A stretch of 64,000 nucleotides of DNA from positions 434,001 to 498,000 of the forward strand of contig JAWZYV010013552.1 in assembly GCA_038373885.1 (NCBI GenBank), written 5' to 3'. Both the position numbers and the translations under genes were made by a program. Position 1 is the first letter of the stretch; each line of letters begins with the position of its first letter. The DNA is from Cheiracanthium punctorium (lineage: Eukaryota; Arthropoda; Arachnida; Araneae; Cheiracanthiidae). This document shows positions 45,211 through 56,592 of this stretch, piece after piece. The notes under the pieces are model-generated. The model did not search any database. It saw nothing but the letters and a program-made list of their open reading frames with translations, and had not been told where the DNA came from.

Positions 45211-46631
45211 CCCATAAATTTTACTTTCGTCCCACATCGGGACTTGAGAGTGTGAGGCGGTGGGGGAATAGCTACCTTCTTAAAGGTCTTTCATAGGGAA
45301 ACCGTCCCACATTTGAGATAGAACGAAGAGTGACTTGGCTGGAACTGTGTATTCGATTTTTTTTCATTATAATTGTAAATGAAAATTCCCTTTTTTAAAT
45401 TCTTAGTTAAAAACATTTATTATTATACCCTAATATTCTCCTAATATTAAAGACGATATATTTACTTACAACGGAAAAAACGGTTACAAAGGAAAACAGT
45501 TTTAGTTCTGTAACTAAATCCTGGACAACTAAACACATGTAATCCGACTGACTTCACTTAAGTTCATCTTCAGAGTTATACAGCAATAATGACGTAACTC
45601 GTTCCTTGTTGTTTGTTTAGGGGCCACAAAAAAGTAGCGGCGTGGGGGAGCTTATTTCCATTCATCACTTCATTTAAAAATAAAAGTTTTGCGTTATTAT
45701 TCTTGCAAATTCAGAATCCTATATTGAATGGTTCATAGAACTCATATTATTCAAATCTTACAGAAAAAAACGCTTTTATATCATAGGAGTGAAGGGGGAG
45801 GATAAAGAAAAGCTCTGCCTATCGGGATGTTTTCTTTTGCGCAAGCTGTCAGGGTTTTTGAAGCAATCCGATTACACGCAAAGTGGGAGACGGATTACAA
45901 CTTTAGAACTTTTCATGAACTTAAGCTGGGGTGAAAGTTGGTCATTTTTCTTCTTTTATTAAAAAAAAATTATTTTTCTTCCACTTCTACTCGCATTCAT
46001 TGAATTTTACAAAACCGTTCAACAACAACTTGCAAAGGGAAAAGAAAAGGCCAAAAAAAAACTATCACTTTTTTAAAAAGACACCAGTATAAAGTATTTT
46101 TGTAAATGCTACTGACCGAGAAAATACATTTAAATTACTTTTAAGAAGATACTGTTTTGCGTACTCCCCCCCCTCCCCCATCCCCTATCTTTAAGCTTTG
46201 AATGCTGTGAATTCTAAGCCACTCAAAATTGTAATGCCCGAATAGAAGGGGGTTAGTTAGGCTGGCAGCATAATTTCTAGGCACTGCATTGCAAATATTT
46301 AAATTGGATTTTTTTATTCGCGCTTCTCTTTTTAGTTTTATTGCTTTTACTGAAATTCAGATTTGCTACAATGCGATTTTGGACGCAGTATTCTAAAAGC
46401 AATTTTTCTTTTAATTTGTTGATAGTTCTGATAAAGAAGAGCATTTCAAATATTTACAAGGGAAATAAAAATATATAAATATTAAAGGTCGGCATAGTAA
46501 ACCTTGTCCAATTCCCATTATAAAACACTTTCTAACATGGGTGAAAATTTATATTGCCCTCGAATACTGCCCAATTTCACCGCCCCCTCAGAAAAATATA
46601 CAAATACATAAAATTAATCCACTCTAATGAT
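43729..46631. other. spacer of the inverted duplication; no recognised gene
   Basis: AT-rich DNA with a poly-A run at 45180-45207 and C-rich runs near 46164-46185. The segment 45232-45340, starting CGTCCCACATCGGGACTTGA after the A-run, is GC-richer. It might be a retroposon 3' end, but no second copy is visible here. Confidence 0.45.
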
Positions 46632-46822
46632 ATATCCATTAGGGATGGACGCGAGACGATTTTTTGCTAGACGAGACAGAGATTTACAGCTTTTTTGAGA
46701 GGCGAGGCACACATTTCTAGCATTACGATATAGGGATTTTGCGAGACGAGATTAAGATTTTAGGCTGTTTTGCGAGATGAGAGACGCGTATTTTTGGTCT
46801 CGCGTCCATCCCTAATATCCAG
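46632..46822. mobile_element. hAT MITE, second GGGATGGACGCGAGAC copy
   Basis: The body 46640-46814 (175 bp) begins TAGGGATGGACGCGAGACGA and ends TCTCGCGTCCATCCCTA. The flanks ATATCCAT and ATATCCAG are an 8-bp duplication with one change. The interior is longer than in the 26728 copy and includes a GCATTACGATATAGGG insertion. Confidence 0.85.
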
Positions 46823-47825
46823 TTAACCCCATTCAGACCCTGCATCAACAATTGAGGATACAAAAATTACCTAGACTATTGTACAGGATCAATGTCCTAA
46901 TATGAGTACAAGAAACACCCATTTTGAATAATCAGTAAGTTTAATTTTTTTTAATTACAACTTTAACCTCTATTATCGAAATAAAAATTATTTAATCAGG
47001 TCTGAAAAGATTAAACCCAAATGTAAGTTGAAGTTAGAACTGAATTTCTTCAAATGGTATGAAAATGTTATGCTTTTTCGAGCATGACTTTTTTGCAGGC
47101 GGAAGTGTTTTAAAACAACCACTTTTTCTTTTTTCATAGGATTGGAAAAATTCTAGTCGTGTTATGCTAACCAACCAATAACTGCGCATAGACTTCTATA
47201 TGCTCGTAATATGCTTATGTGCGTGTTACAAAATTGTAATGTTGTTTTCCCGTATTAATAGGTGTTGCTGAAAAGATAATTGCACAGCCATTCCTGCAAG
47301 TGAAGTTTGGCAACTAAAAAAAGTTCTTGAAAGTAGTGAAATTTTGGCTGAATTAAGGAAAGAAGCTACGAGAAAGATCGAGAAATATGACATCATGACC
47401 TGCTAGGAAATATTATAAATAGGAGAGTCTTTCTCGTTGCGTGTGAGTTGAAACAGGCAGTAGATATAGAAAGCAGAGCTATTCGATTGACACTGTTTTA
47501 GAATAGTGTTATTGCTATGATGGTTAATGATTTGCGGTTGCATGTGTTATTCTATATTTCTTTGTGAAATATTAGTGCTTCGAATCACCAAAAAAAAAAG
47601 TGTTATATTCACTTTTCGTGAATACTGGCCTACTTTAACGTACACCCACTTTATATTTTTTGTAAAAATACACTTTTAGTTTTCTCACTGTGCTTCAGAC
47701 GTCTCCATTTTGAGGACCTGCATCTTGTCCAAAATTCTTGCGATTTACAAGGAGATTTTCCTTCGGTGTTCTTGGAGAACACTTTCCTTTACCGGAGCGA
47801 AGTTGGGGAGCAAGCATCCAACCCA
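46823..47825. other. AT-rich stretch with no recognised gene
   Basis: No supported feature. It leads into the interrupted SINE. Confidence 0.45.
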
Positions 47826-47935
47826 TAAACCATGGCCGAGTAGATTGATATGACATTTAACACGACACTGAACATGGCCGACAGCTGAAGTGTGAAGGTC
47901 CCGCGTTCGGGCCTACCTCTCGGCTGTCGATTTAA
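47826..47935 (+). mobile_element. tRNA-derived SINE, head only, split by a TTAA MITE
   Basis: The head ACCATGGCCGAGTAGATTGA is a near-canonical A box. It is followed by an internal duplication of the GACACTGAACATGGCCGACA region, AGCTGAAGTGTGAAGGTCC, a B-box region CCGCGTTCGGGCC and CTGTCGATTTAA. The SINE stops exactly where other copies continue CTGTCGATCTAACGGTC, because a family Z end inserted at that TTAA. Confidence 0.75.
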
Positions 47936-48065
47936 CCCTTTAACGCGCAGTGTTGCCGCTCTGGGAACACCAAACTCTGACGTTGTGACTGTTGCCAGTC
48001 ACGAAGAATAGATTTTATTTCTATAAAAATAGTTGAGGGTGACATAGCTCCACGAGAATCCTGCT
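47932..48065 (-). mobile_element. TTAA foldback MITE (family Z), one end
   Basis: It begins with TTAA (47932-47935), CCCTTTAACGCGCAGTG and CCGCTCTGGGAACACC. The conserved CAGTCACGAAGAATAGAT and GACATAGCTCCACGAGAATC blocks follow. Similarity to the other copies stops near 48065. The rest of the element is missing or replaced. Confidence 0.7.
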
Positions 48066-48345
48066 AACTTTCAAGTGTATGAAGCCATTCAAGTGCAGCT
48101 GGAAACCTCAGCAACCCCTAACACGACAACTAGAATCCGAAACAACGTACGTGACATAAGCAGGATTGTTAGCCAAGAAAACATTTCGGGAGGATTCAAG
48201 TTTTCTTGCGATAGAAAAGAATTAGATGCCTATTGTAAAGATAGGTGATGTTTCTCCTTCAAAATCGTATCAACGTTTTGAAAACGCAGCAGTCAATATC
48301 ACTTTTCCCTGCATTTCTTGCATGAGATTCTGCTTTGCTTTATGC

Positions 48346-48637
48346 CCATTAAACCTTTGCGGTCGTGCGTCTACTCTAGGCCACCAAAGCTTTTTACCAT
48401 TCCAGTCATCAGTCATCAAAGACTTTTTTATCCTTCTGGTAGTGTATCTACTCTCAGCAACCAAAGCTTTTTCATCATTCCAATCGTCTGTCTACTCTCA
48501 GCCACCAAAGCTTTTTTACCATTTCGCATGTCTACTCTCATCCATGTATGTCTACTATGTTGCTGTTCATTCAGCTGTAACTAATTTCGACCTGCACGAT
48601 ACCTATGTAAAAGCTTTATAGGCCTGCAAAGGGTTAA
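48346..48637. mobile_element. possible TTAA-flanked MITE with minisatellite interior
   Basis: The left end reads TTAAACCTTTGCGGTCG (48346 onward). The right end, reversed, reads TTAACCCTTTGCAGGCC, ending at TTAA 48634-48637. The ends share TTAAMCCTTTGCRG. The interior holds four irregular units of CTACTCTCAGCCACCAAAGC with TTTTT(T)ACCATT. A 131-codon plus frame (48226-48621) merely translates these units. The left terminus has one mismatch, so the call is tentative. Confidence 0.4.
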
Positions 48638-48639
48638 AT

Positions 48640-51340
48640 AACAGTTTATTTTCTTGATAGCAAACAATTTCGAAGTCGTTCGGTAAAGCCATCGTCTTGT
48701 ACGTACGACCACTCTTGATTTATAAATTTTTCGAGCAACTACATTCAGTTCTGACTATCTGACTAAGGGGCGTTTACGCACCCCTGCTTCGGAGAGGATT
48801 CCCGGAGTGTCTGTCGATACCCGAGGCTCGGTTTCACAACCAATTAGATTAAATACTGTGGCAGCGATTAATTTCCATCGAATTCCCAGGAGAATTCAAT
48901 AGAATATGTTTGAAAGATGGATCGAAGTGTATTGTGTTTCCAAGTGTCTCCAGGCGATTTTTCGGTTGCATGAGCATGTTTTAAATACAGCTTCATTCGT
49001 TAGAGGGCTAGATCAAGATATTTCGTTTATTAATCTGTCTCGTTCAATAACAACAGCTGAAATACATAAAAGTCAAATGAATGAAACGCTCTCTTCCCTT
49101 TCAAGAAGCGAAACTTAATTTATCTCTTTGATTAGGTTGCATGCCGATAAGCTTTATTCAATTCTTGATTTGTTTCTGTGAAATAATTAGACATGTAATT
49201 ACTGCGTGTGAGATAAAATACAAATAAATACATTGCAATACATTCATATAATTACTGCGTGTGAGTAATTATATGAATGTATTGCAATTTATTTCCTTTT
49301 TTCCTCCCATCTACGGTTCTTGGTTGAAATGATTTTTGTTCAAAATCTTTGGATTAGTTCTTTGTTTTCAGTTGTGGTCACATGCTGATTTTTATGGTAC
49401 TGGATGAGTTCCAAATTAGATTATAGACTTATATCATAGACTTAATTGTATAAAATTAGTTGTTTTGTCTTTCATAATAAAAATGCTTTTTTAATTCGGA
49501 GCTTTCCTTGTCGCTATATTCAACTAAAAAAAAAATAATAAATGTAAATATCGCTATTTTTTGGGGGGGGAGGGGAGGGGAGGGATATTTACTTCTGAAC
49601 AAAAACAAGGAAGCAACAACTTCAGGTACGTTCGTGTCCTAAAAGATAAATTTAATCAGTTTCTTTAATAATTCTGCATGCTGATTAAATTCATATGCTT
49701 TTCTTAATACGTTTTTGTTTAATAATTTAGAATATAGTTACGCATGAATTCATTTTGTAATATGAATAAATTATAAGGATTTTTTTCTCTCTGACAGATC
49801 TCTTTTGTTACGAGAAACTGTTGTTCATATCATGGTAAGGGCTTTTATTAAAGTTATGGACATTTCCTGAACTTACGGATACTTCTAGTCACATTCTACA
49901 CACATTTGTTTGTTTCATCTATACATAATTATTTGTTTTGGCGCTTAGTGCGCCGATCCAGGGAAAGAGCTATGGGGTAAGGGGGGTCAGCTCCTCCACT
50001 AGTAAAATTGTATAATAATAGCATTTTGCTTCGTTTGGCATTTTAAGTCAAAGAGCTAGAGGGTGAGGGGATTCAGCTCCTCTACCAGAAAAATTATTGT
50101 ATAATAGCATTTTGCTTTGTGTATTTTAAGTCAAATGATCTTTCTTCATTAATTTGCCTCTCCCCAAAACATTTACACTGATTTTAGGTAATATTTTGCT
50201 TTATTGTACTTTTTACTTTTTGGTATAATAACTTTTTAAAGAAAATTAGCCAGTCTAAAAAATTTCTGTATCTGCTACTATACTTGACCAATTCATAAAA
50301 ACCCTTTTATAAGTGTTGATTCACAGTATTTTGTTTCCACCTTTTCATTCTGCAATTTTTTTATTCTTCCATTGGAGCTCATTAAATAAATTTATATTTA
50401 TTGTGACAGTCTTGCAAATCTCGCTCTTAACTATTATGTTATCTATAAATCGATGTCTTATGACAGTTTCAAACATACCACCATCGGTCTTGCTTCTTTT
50501 TATACCTCTTTTTTTTACAGTATCCAAATCTTCCTAACCATGTTAATACAATATGTAATAGACATTCTATGCTAATAACACCGAATCGCTGGGAGTCATT
50601 TGATGGGGAACAACTGCCGGGTACACAGACAGAAACTCCCAAATATAAATTGTTCGCGAGCGAGCAACAACTTCAGAGACGGTGGGCGTAAGGAACCTAA
50701 TTAAGGGCGTTTGCACGCGCCCCTGTTTGGGGAGGATTTCCGGATAGCCTGGCTTTACCTTGCGGCTCGGTTTCAACTCATTAGATTAAAAGACAGGCCA
50801 GCGATTCATTCTCGGGGAACTCCTGCCGAAATGAATGAAATCTGCTCGAAAGATTGGCGTAGTGAAAGAGGCATTGTGCATTTCGAGTGCCCTCGGGCGG
50901 TTTTTGATGATAGAATGCGTGCGTTTCTAAACAGTATTTGTGGATTTAGTTTGATTCATCAAACTATGGATGGAGAAATTCCGCTTATTAAAGAGTTCTT
51001 TTTCTGTTTTGATAGAATAGAAACAATTTAAAGACAACTGAAGGAATTTTCTAGTTCAAGAAGTGAAATTTAATCTATCTCTTAGCTTACATACGGATAA
51101 ACTTTATTCGTATGCACTTCTTAATTTCTTTGCTATCATTTAGCAGTGTAATTATTGTATGTGAAAACTTCAATATATAAAATATATTACCCTTTTTTAA
51201 GTTCATTCTTTGCTGTTTCGGAAATTCTTTCTTTATTTTATTTTATTTTAATAGTGTTCGATAACAGTTGTAGTAACATAGTCATTTCACATTGTTTAAT
51301 GAGCTTTATATCAAACTGTGAAACATTTTCTAAATCATGG
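48640..51340 (+). repeat. right arm of the large inverted duplication
   Basis: This is the inverted counterpart of 34430-38890. Sub-block B' is 48650-49450 and sub-block A' is 50560-51180, with the single copy of the tandem unit between (about 50130-50575). It lacks the Tc1 element and the 34248 hAT MITE. Both arms keep TTAAGGGGCGTTT, then CCCCTG(C/T)TT and AGGATT(C/T)CCGG. Frames at 50711-51031 and 48906-49118 are not conserved with the left arm, so I call no gene. Confidence 0.8.
49229..49290. repeat. AT-rich palindrome within the right arm
   Basis: AAATACATTGCAATACATTC with ATATAATTACT is mirrored by AGTAATTATATGAATG and TATTGCAATTT around CGCGTGTG-like text (TGCGTGTG). The left arm has no such palindrome at the corresponding place, so it arose after the duplication. 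Confidence 0.7.
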
Positions 51341-51441
51341 AGTAGTATTCTTTTACCAATAGTTCAAAAAGACATTTGAAAAAGTGTTAATTCAATGCTG
51401 TCTTTTTCTTTTTTTTTTTTTTTTTTTGCACGTTCGTTTTA

Positions 51442-51612
51442 TAGTGGAGTCTTGACTTACGCGAGGAATGCGTTCCAAGACCTCTGGCGTAAATGAAAAT
51501 TCACGTTGTGAGATAGGGTATACGATTTTTTGAATTAAATACACGGCTACTTTAGATACTTATAAGTACCACTCAAACCGTTTTAAACCAGTCCTTAACT
51601 GTATATTATTAT
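51442..51612 (+). repeat. Tigger/pogo-like terminal segment
   Basis: It begins TAGTGGAGTCTTGACTTACG and continues GAAAATT(C/T)C-TTGTGA and ACTCAAACCGTTTTAAACCA. This matches 30090-30248 read on the minus strand. A poly-T tract precedes it. The other end was not located, so it is treated as a fragment. Confidence 0.5.
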
Positions 51613-51969
51613 TTCCGACATAAAGTAATGAATAACGCCAGGTTTAGACTGGGACGGTTGGGTGCTTCTGCCTTCGGTGACGCTACGAGGGATGAAATGC
51701 CGTTTGCTGATTGGCTCTCTTCTTCAGTAGCCAATCACGAAGACGATACTCACTCCTCACACCTTCTGGTTTGCGCTTCTTACTTCTGGCAGGAAATTTC
51801 GCGTTGAGGGCAAGGTGTCTGCGTTAGTTCTGAGATATTCGTGGTCGTAAAAGTGGTGGTAAAAGTCTCGTAATATCCCATTTGCGTATTATAAATCGTG
51901 TGAGTCCACTGCATTGAAAAGGTGAACGCAGAATTATTTTTAACCATCCAATCATCCATGCATCCGTTT

Positions 51970-52760
51970 TATGGATTATCGGATCGTTTTATGGTAATAA
52001 TTAAACAGAATCGTTGTGGGATCATTTGATGAAACCACTGACGGGTACAAACAGGCAATGTCACAATTTGCAATGATTTTGAACTACTGCACACGTCGAT
52101 GGGTATCTGTTTAAGGGGCGTTTGTGTGCGTGAGCGCCCTGTTTGGAGAAGATCCTCCAGATTGTACGATTCCTCCAGGGGCCTTGTCTCAACCAATTAG
52201 ATTAAATAGCTCACCAGGAATTAATTCCCATCGGAATCTTGAGGAATTGGATCCAATTTGCTTGAAATATTGGGAAAGACATGCATCGGCAAAGTGTATT
52301 ATACCTCAAGTCTCTCCAGGCTCATTTCCGTAGGGCATGTTCTGACTACAGCTTTATTCGTTAAATTTCGCTCGGATCAAGAAATTTTCGTTCATTGAAG
52401 TTTCTGAATTTATCGAGCGGAAACGTGTAAACTACAAGTGAAGTGACGATCTCTTTCAAGAAGTGAAATTTAATTAATATCTTTGATTAGGTTGCATGCT
52501 GATGAACTTTATTTGCATACATTTCATGGTTTGTTCCCGAACAACAATCAGCCCCGTGATTATTTGCGCTAGTGTTAATTATATGGCTAGACTGTAGAAC
52601 TTAGTATTCCTTTTCTTTATTGTTGAAGAAGTGTGTTATTCATCTTTTTTGGTTAGTGCTTTGATTGCAGTTGTGATCAAGTGCTCAAGATTGATGAGAA
52701 GGTTTTCCTCGTTTCTGATCGTAGATTTTTCTATGCACTTGTGTATTCTGGAAATGAAGT
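51970..52760 (+). repeat. third copy of the arm sub-block (C)
   Basis: It carries GGATCATTTGATGAAACCAC, TTAAGGGGCGTTTGTGTGCG, TCAACCAATTAGATTAAATA, CTTTGATTAGGTTGCATGCT and GATTGCAGTTGTGATCAAGTGC. The order is that of B' and A'. It is more diverged than the two arms are from each other by eye. A small piece recurs at 54300-54410. Confidence 0.7.
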
Positions 52761-53650
52761 TGCATCTTGCAGTTCTTTCCACTGTCAATTAAAGTTGTGT
52801 TTTGCAGATTATGATTTAGTGAGAAAAGGTAAGCTCCAAATTTTCAGACCCTACTGAAAATGTTTTTTTTCCCCCTAACAACAGTGTGATAGAGATGAGT
52901 CTGTGTGATTGTTCTGTATTTAAAAAAATAAAAAATTGCTGTCACTTGAAAATTATTTCGGCATCATTTGTTAATCGCGGTACCTCTCAAAAAGTGTCGC
53001 GTTATCAAAGTGATTTTTAAAAACGTTAAATCTTGTTCAATCGAAAGAAAATTAATATATGTTATGAGGCTCATATAATAATGCCCCCCGTCGAAAACAG
53101 TCCATGCAGTTAGTAAGGATAAAATTAGTTCCGGTACGCACTGGTTACAAGTGCGTCAGGAATAATTGTAATTTTATAACAAGCTGTAAATAGAACAATT
53201 CCTGTACGGAAAAATGCGTTCTTCGCGCTATTATATGGCAGCTGATAAACGAGAATTCTAAATTTTAGTGAGTTGACAGTTGGAATTGGAGACAGACGCC
53301 ACCCCGTGATGGCAGGCGTTAAGTTTTATTTATATTGTAAATGAAATCCTTTAAGAAATCATGAACTTTAGCCAATTGTGCATAAAATTTTTGTTGTTCA
53401 GATACTGAAAGATTATATTTTAATCAATGTTGTTGAATATCCATATCTTGACGACTTTAAGGAAAGAACTGTGAGATAAATAATGTTATAACTGTGAGAT
53501 AAATTTTGCAACGCAAATATAAAATTATGTTTTTTACAGATTTCTTTCTTTTTTTGTATCGGAAACTTTGTTCAGGCTTCTGTAACGTAGCTAAATGCAT
53601 AATTTACTAAAAAATCACCTTCTAGAGGCAATATTGAAAAACCGGCATAT
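52761..53650. other. AT-rich stretch with no recognised gene
   Basis: No supported feature. Confidence 0.45.
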
Positions 53651-53654
53651 CACT

Positions 53655-54280
53655 TTTCAAGGGTTGCCTGATAGCGGAAAGGAGAAATGTCAAAAGTCGC
53701 CGAAGTTGGCTATTTTTGGTGATTCACCGTCCAGTTTGGCGCCAAAACATACGTGTCCTAAACTGAACCTATCTTGGAGATACCTTGTATATTTGGCGAT
53801 AAATCGCCGCTGTTTATTATAAAGTTGAATTACAGTTATAATGTGCCTGACAAAAATTGTAATATAGTAGGCGATTTTAGTATAGATTTTAATTCCAAAG
53901 AAGTGTTTTATGGAACATGAAAGACAAATGCGGTACACTCATTGATTATGATGCACTTTCTAAGCGTATTTATAAAGGTGAAATAAAGTTGGAATATGCC
54001 TAATGAAGTTACTAGAGAGTTTTAATAGGCAATTTGAATTTAGATATGAATTCCAAAGAGTTTTATGGGACAACGTAGACAAATACGGCACACTCATGAA
54101 TTAGGGTACTCTCTCCATCGTAATGGGACAAGGAAAACAAAAAGGGCCGACACATAAATTAGGATGAAACAGAATAGAACAAGGAAGACAAATAGGACTA
54201 AGACATGAATTACGGTACACTTTCCAACGTAATGAAACAAGGAAGATAAATAGGGCCGACGCATGGATAATTACGCACAT
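53655..54280 (+). repeat. GTTGCCAGATA dispersed repeat, copy 4
   Basis: It starts CAAGGGTTGCCTGATAGCGG and carries GTTTGGCGCCAAAAC, AATTCCAAAGAAGTGTTTTA and four tandem units with AACAAGGAAGACAAATAGG and CGTAATG. It is the same family and orientation as 9209, 10627 and 23500. Confidence 0.65.
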
Positions 54281-54299
54281 AATTGGTCTGTTAATAACT

Positions 54300-54410
54300 T
54301 AATCGATCTGTTTGATTAGGTTGCATGCGGATAAAACTTTATTCAGCTATTGATTTGTTTTTGTGAAATAATTTAATTACTGGGATTTATTTATATGAGC
54401 AGATTTCAGT
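54300..54410 (+). repeat. fragment of the arm sub-block
   Basis: GTTTGATTAGGTTGCATGCG, GATAAAACTTTATTCA and TTGTGAAATAATTTAATTACTG match 49125-49205 in right arm sub-block B'. Confidence 0.65.
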
Positions 54411-54569
54411 TTTTTCTTCAGTTATTTGTTGTACGGAAAATTACTATTATTCCTCTTTTGATCGGCGATTCGATTACACTTGTGGTTACAAACAAATTCC
54501 ATGCCGCTAAATATGCTCCAAATACGATTATAGGTTTGGATGTTCAGTTACATAGTTTATATTGTAACA

Positions 54570-54970
54570 AATATCTACTGGTTCTCGTTAACGGTGTAGT
54601 TCGAAAAAAACCATGTGATTTTGGTACATGAATACAAATAAACTAATTATGTCATTCACTTCAAAATTTTTAGAATTCCTCTTTACAAGCCGTACTATAC
54701 ACTGCAATAAGCGATAAACCCGTATCAGTTGCGAGACTTTCAGAAAAAATTCTTAAAAATCTACAATTTAGTAGGATGTGTCAGTTTTCGAAAATCTTTT
54801 ACTGTGCAATTCCATATTATAGATTTTTTTCTGGAAGTTTTGTAAAAGGCACCGCTGTTTCATTTATTACGAAGGGTAATACAGCTTATAAAGAATTATC
54901 CTGAATTTTTTCGAGTCCCTGGGACAATTAGCTTATTTCAGTTTGTGGACCTAGACCTTGAGGGAGATTT
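54570..54970 (+). repeat. dispersed repeat homologous to 2310-2705
   Basis: ACCATGTGATTTTGGTACAT, ACAAATAAACTAATTATG, TACAGCTTATAAAGAATTAT and TTAGCTTATTTCAGTTTGTG match the 2.3-kb copy in order. The frames contain stops. It is a diverged old repeat. Confidence 0.6.
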
Positions 54971-55450
54971 TGTTTCTTCGAACTACACCCTTAAACAGCC
55001 CAAAATGCCAGTTTGGCAGAAAAGAAAACTTTATTCAACGATTAATCTAGAAATTTGTGCCACCGCGAATGTACAGAGCTGGCACATAATAATAAAACAA
55101 TCAGTAAATAATTAGCAAAGCACTCGGCTTTCGGCAGCGTATACACAGGCATTTTCAAATTGACTCTTTGAATTGAACTGAAACAGTGATCTCTTTCTCT
55201 TTTATAATTTTCTGATCAGGATATGACGTCATATAGAAATTTCTGAAAGAGGCCTCGTAACTTCCTTCCCGTTAGAGATAGACAGAAGATTCCATCACCT
55301 TCCAGAAACTTCATTTTTCTCAAGGTCAAAAAGGTAAGGTTTTTAAGAACCACACAATGCCTGTAAAACTTCTTTCTCCACAATAAGCCACATATGACAG
55401 GAAAGCGACATTACAGTTTTGTAACAATACATATATATGTACAGGTTGTC
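54971..55450. other. stretch with no recognised gene
   Basis: It includes GGATATGACGTCATATAG, a short palindrome with a CRE-like TGACGTCA core (55218-55235). I cannot tie it to any promoter or element. Confidence 0.4.
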
Positions 55451-56461
55451 CAGTGCTAACGGTGCCCATTGGCTATTTCCTAAACCATTAGTCAGAGACA
55501 CATAGTTTCAATTGCAAAAGTGCTTTAAATTGTATAATCTATTATATCAGAAACAATCAAAGTCAATAAATCGACTCCTATAAAAATTACGTAACTTAAA
55601 TTTTTATACGGTCCTTCGGTCCTAGCAGTTATATTTAGAAAATGTTTCTTTATATAATTTCATGCGCAATTTTTTTAAAAAATCGTCCTTCTACGACCAA
55701 AATTCATCGAATTATTGAATTATATCGATATTTTAAATTTTAAATTAGAGGTTTTAATTTCATTTCCCGGCATAATGCAGAGAAAGAAGCAAAACTAATT
55801 TTACAATACTGATCTTCAAGCAGAGTCAAGCTCTATGAAAATCTATGTGTATTCGATGTGTAACATAGAGTGTGTTACGCAAAGTACTGGAAGAGTTTTC
55901 TACACGGGTGCATACTGGATTTCAGTCAAAAGAAGTTATTTAATGGCAGTTCATTTAAAAAACTCTTTTAAAAATTCTATTTTCGGTATTAGCTATATTT
56001 TTATGTTAATTTATTGGATACACATAATTAAACGTTAATCTTCTTTATTGTAATCTATATTGATAAAATAGTTAAGAAAATTGCTAATAAATATTACAAA
56101 GCTCAAAGGCATGTACATTAATTTTTCTCAAATTCATTTGTATACACTCCCTTTTTCGCAGCTCGAAAAGTGCTCTAACTTTAAGCAACTGTAACTCGAT
56201 GAATTTTGGTCGTAGAAGAACATTTTTTTTTTTTTTTTGGGGGGGGGGGGTGCATGAAAATGTAAAAAGAAAGTTTTTCTAAATAAAACTGATAGGACCG
56301 GGGGAACGTATAAAAATTTAAATTTCGCAATTTTTATAGGATCGATTTCTTGACTTCAATTTCCTCCGATGTAATAGATTATACAATTTAAAGCACTTTT
56401 GCAACTGAAACTATGTGTCTCTGACTAACGGACAAGGAAATAGCCATTGGACATCGTTAGC

Positions 56462-56465
<4 letters not shown>
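55451..56465. mobile_element. element with long (about 260-bp) terminal inverted repeats
   Basis: The left arm 55451-55710 begins CAGTGCTAACGGTGCCCATT. The right arm 56186-56465, reversed, begins CAGTGCTAACGATGTCCAAT. They share GTCAGAGACACATAGTTTCA and GCTTTAAATTGTATAATC. The right end abuts a GT microsatellite that may have erased the target duplication. The 475-bp interior (frame at 55835-56038) has no recognisable product. Confidence 0.75.
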
Positions 56466-56499
<34 letters not shown>

Positions 56500-56592
56500 C
56501 GCGCGCGCGTGTGTGTGTGCGTGCGTGCGCGTGTGTGCGTGCGCGTGTGTGTGTGTGTATGTGTGTGCGTGCGTGCGTGTGTGTGTGTGTAT
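56463..56592 (+). repeat. (GT)n/(GC)n compound microsatellite
   Basis: About 130 bp of TG repeats interspersed with CGTGCG. The cysteine-rich and Val-Cys frames spanning it are artefacts of the repeat. Confidence 0.97.

Noticed and set aside
48226..48621. 131-codon frame with repeated Ser-Gln-Pro-Pro-Lys text
   Set aside because: The repeats come from a DNA minisatellite of about four units. No protein family is recognisable.
50711..51031. 106-codon frame in the right arm
   Set aside because: The frame is not conserved in the left arm (34640-35190) or in the copies at 48.8 and 52.1 kb, so it is probably not coding.
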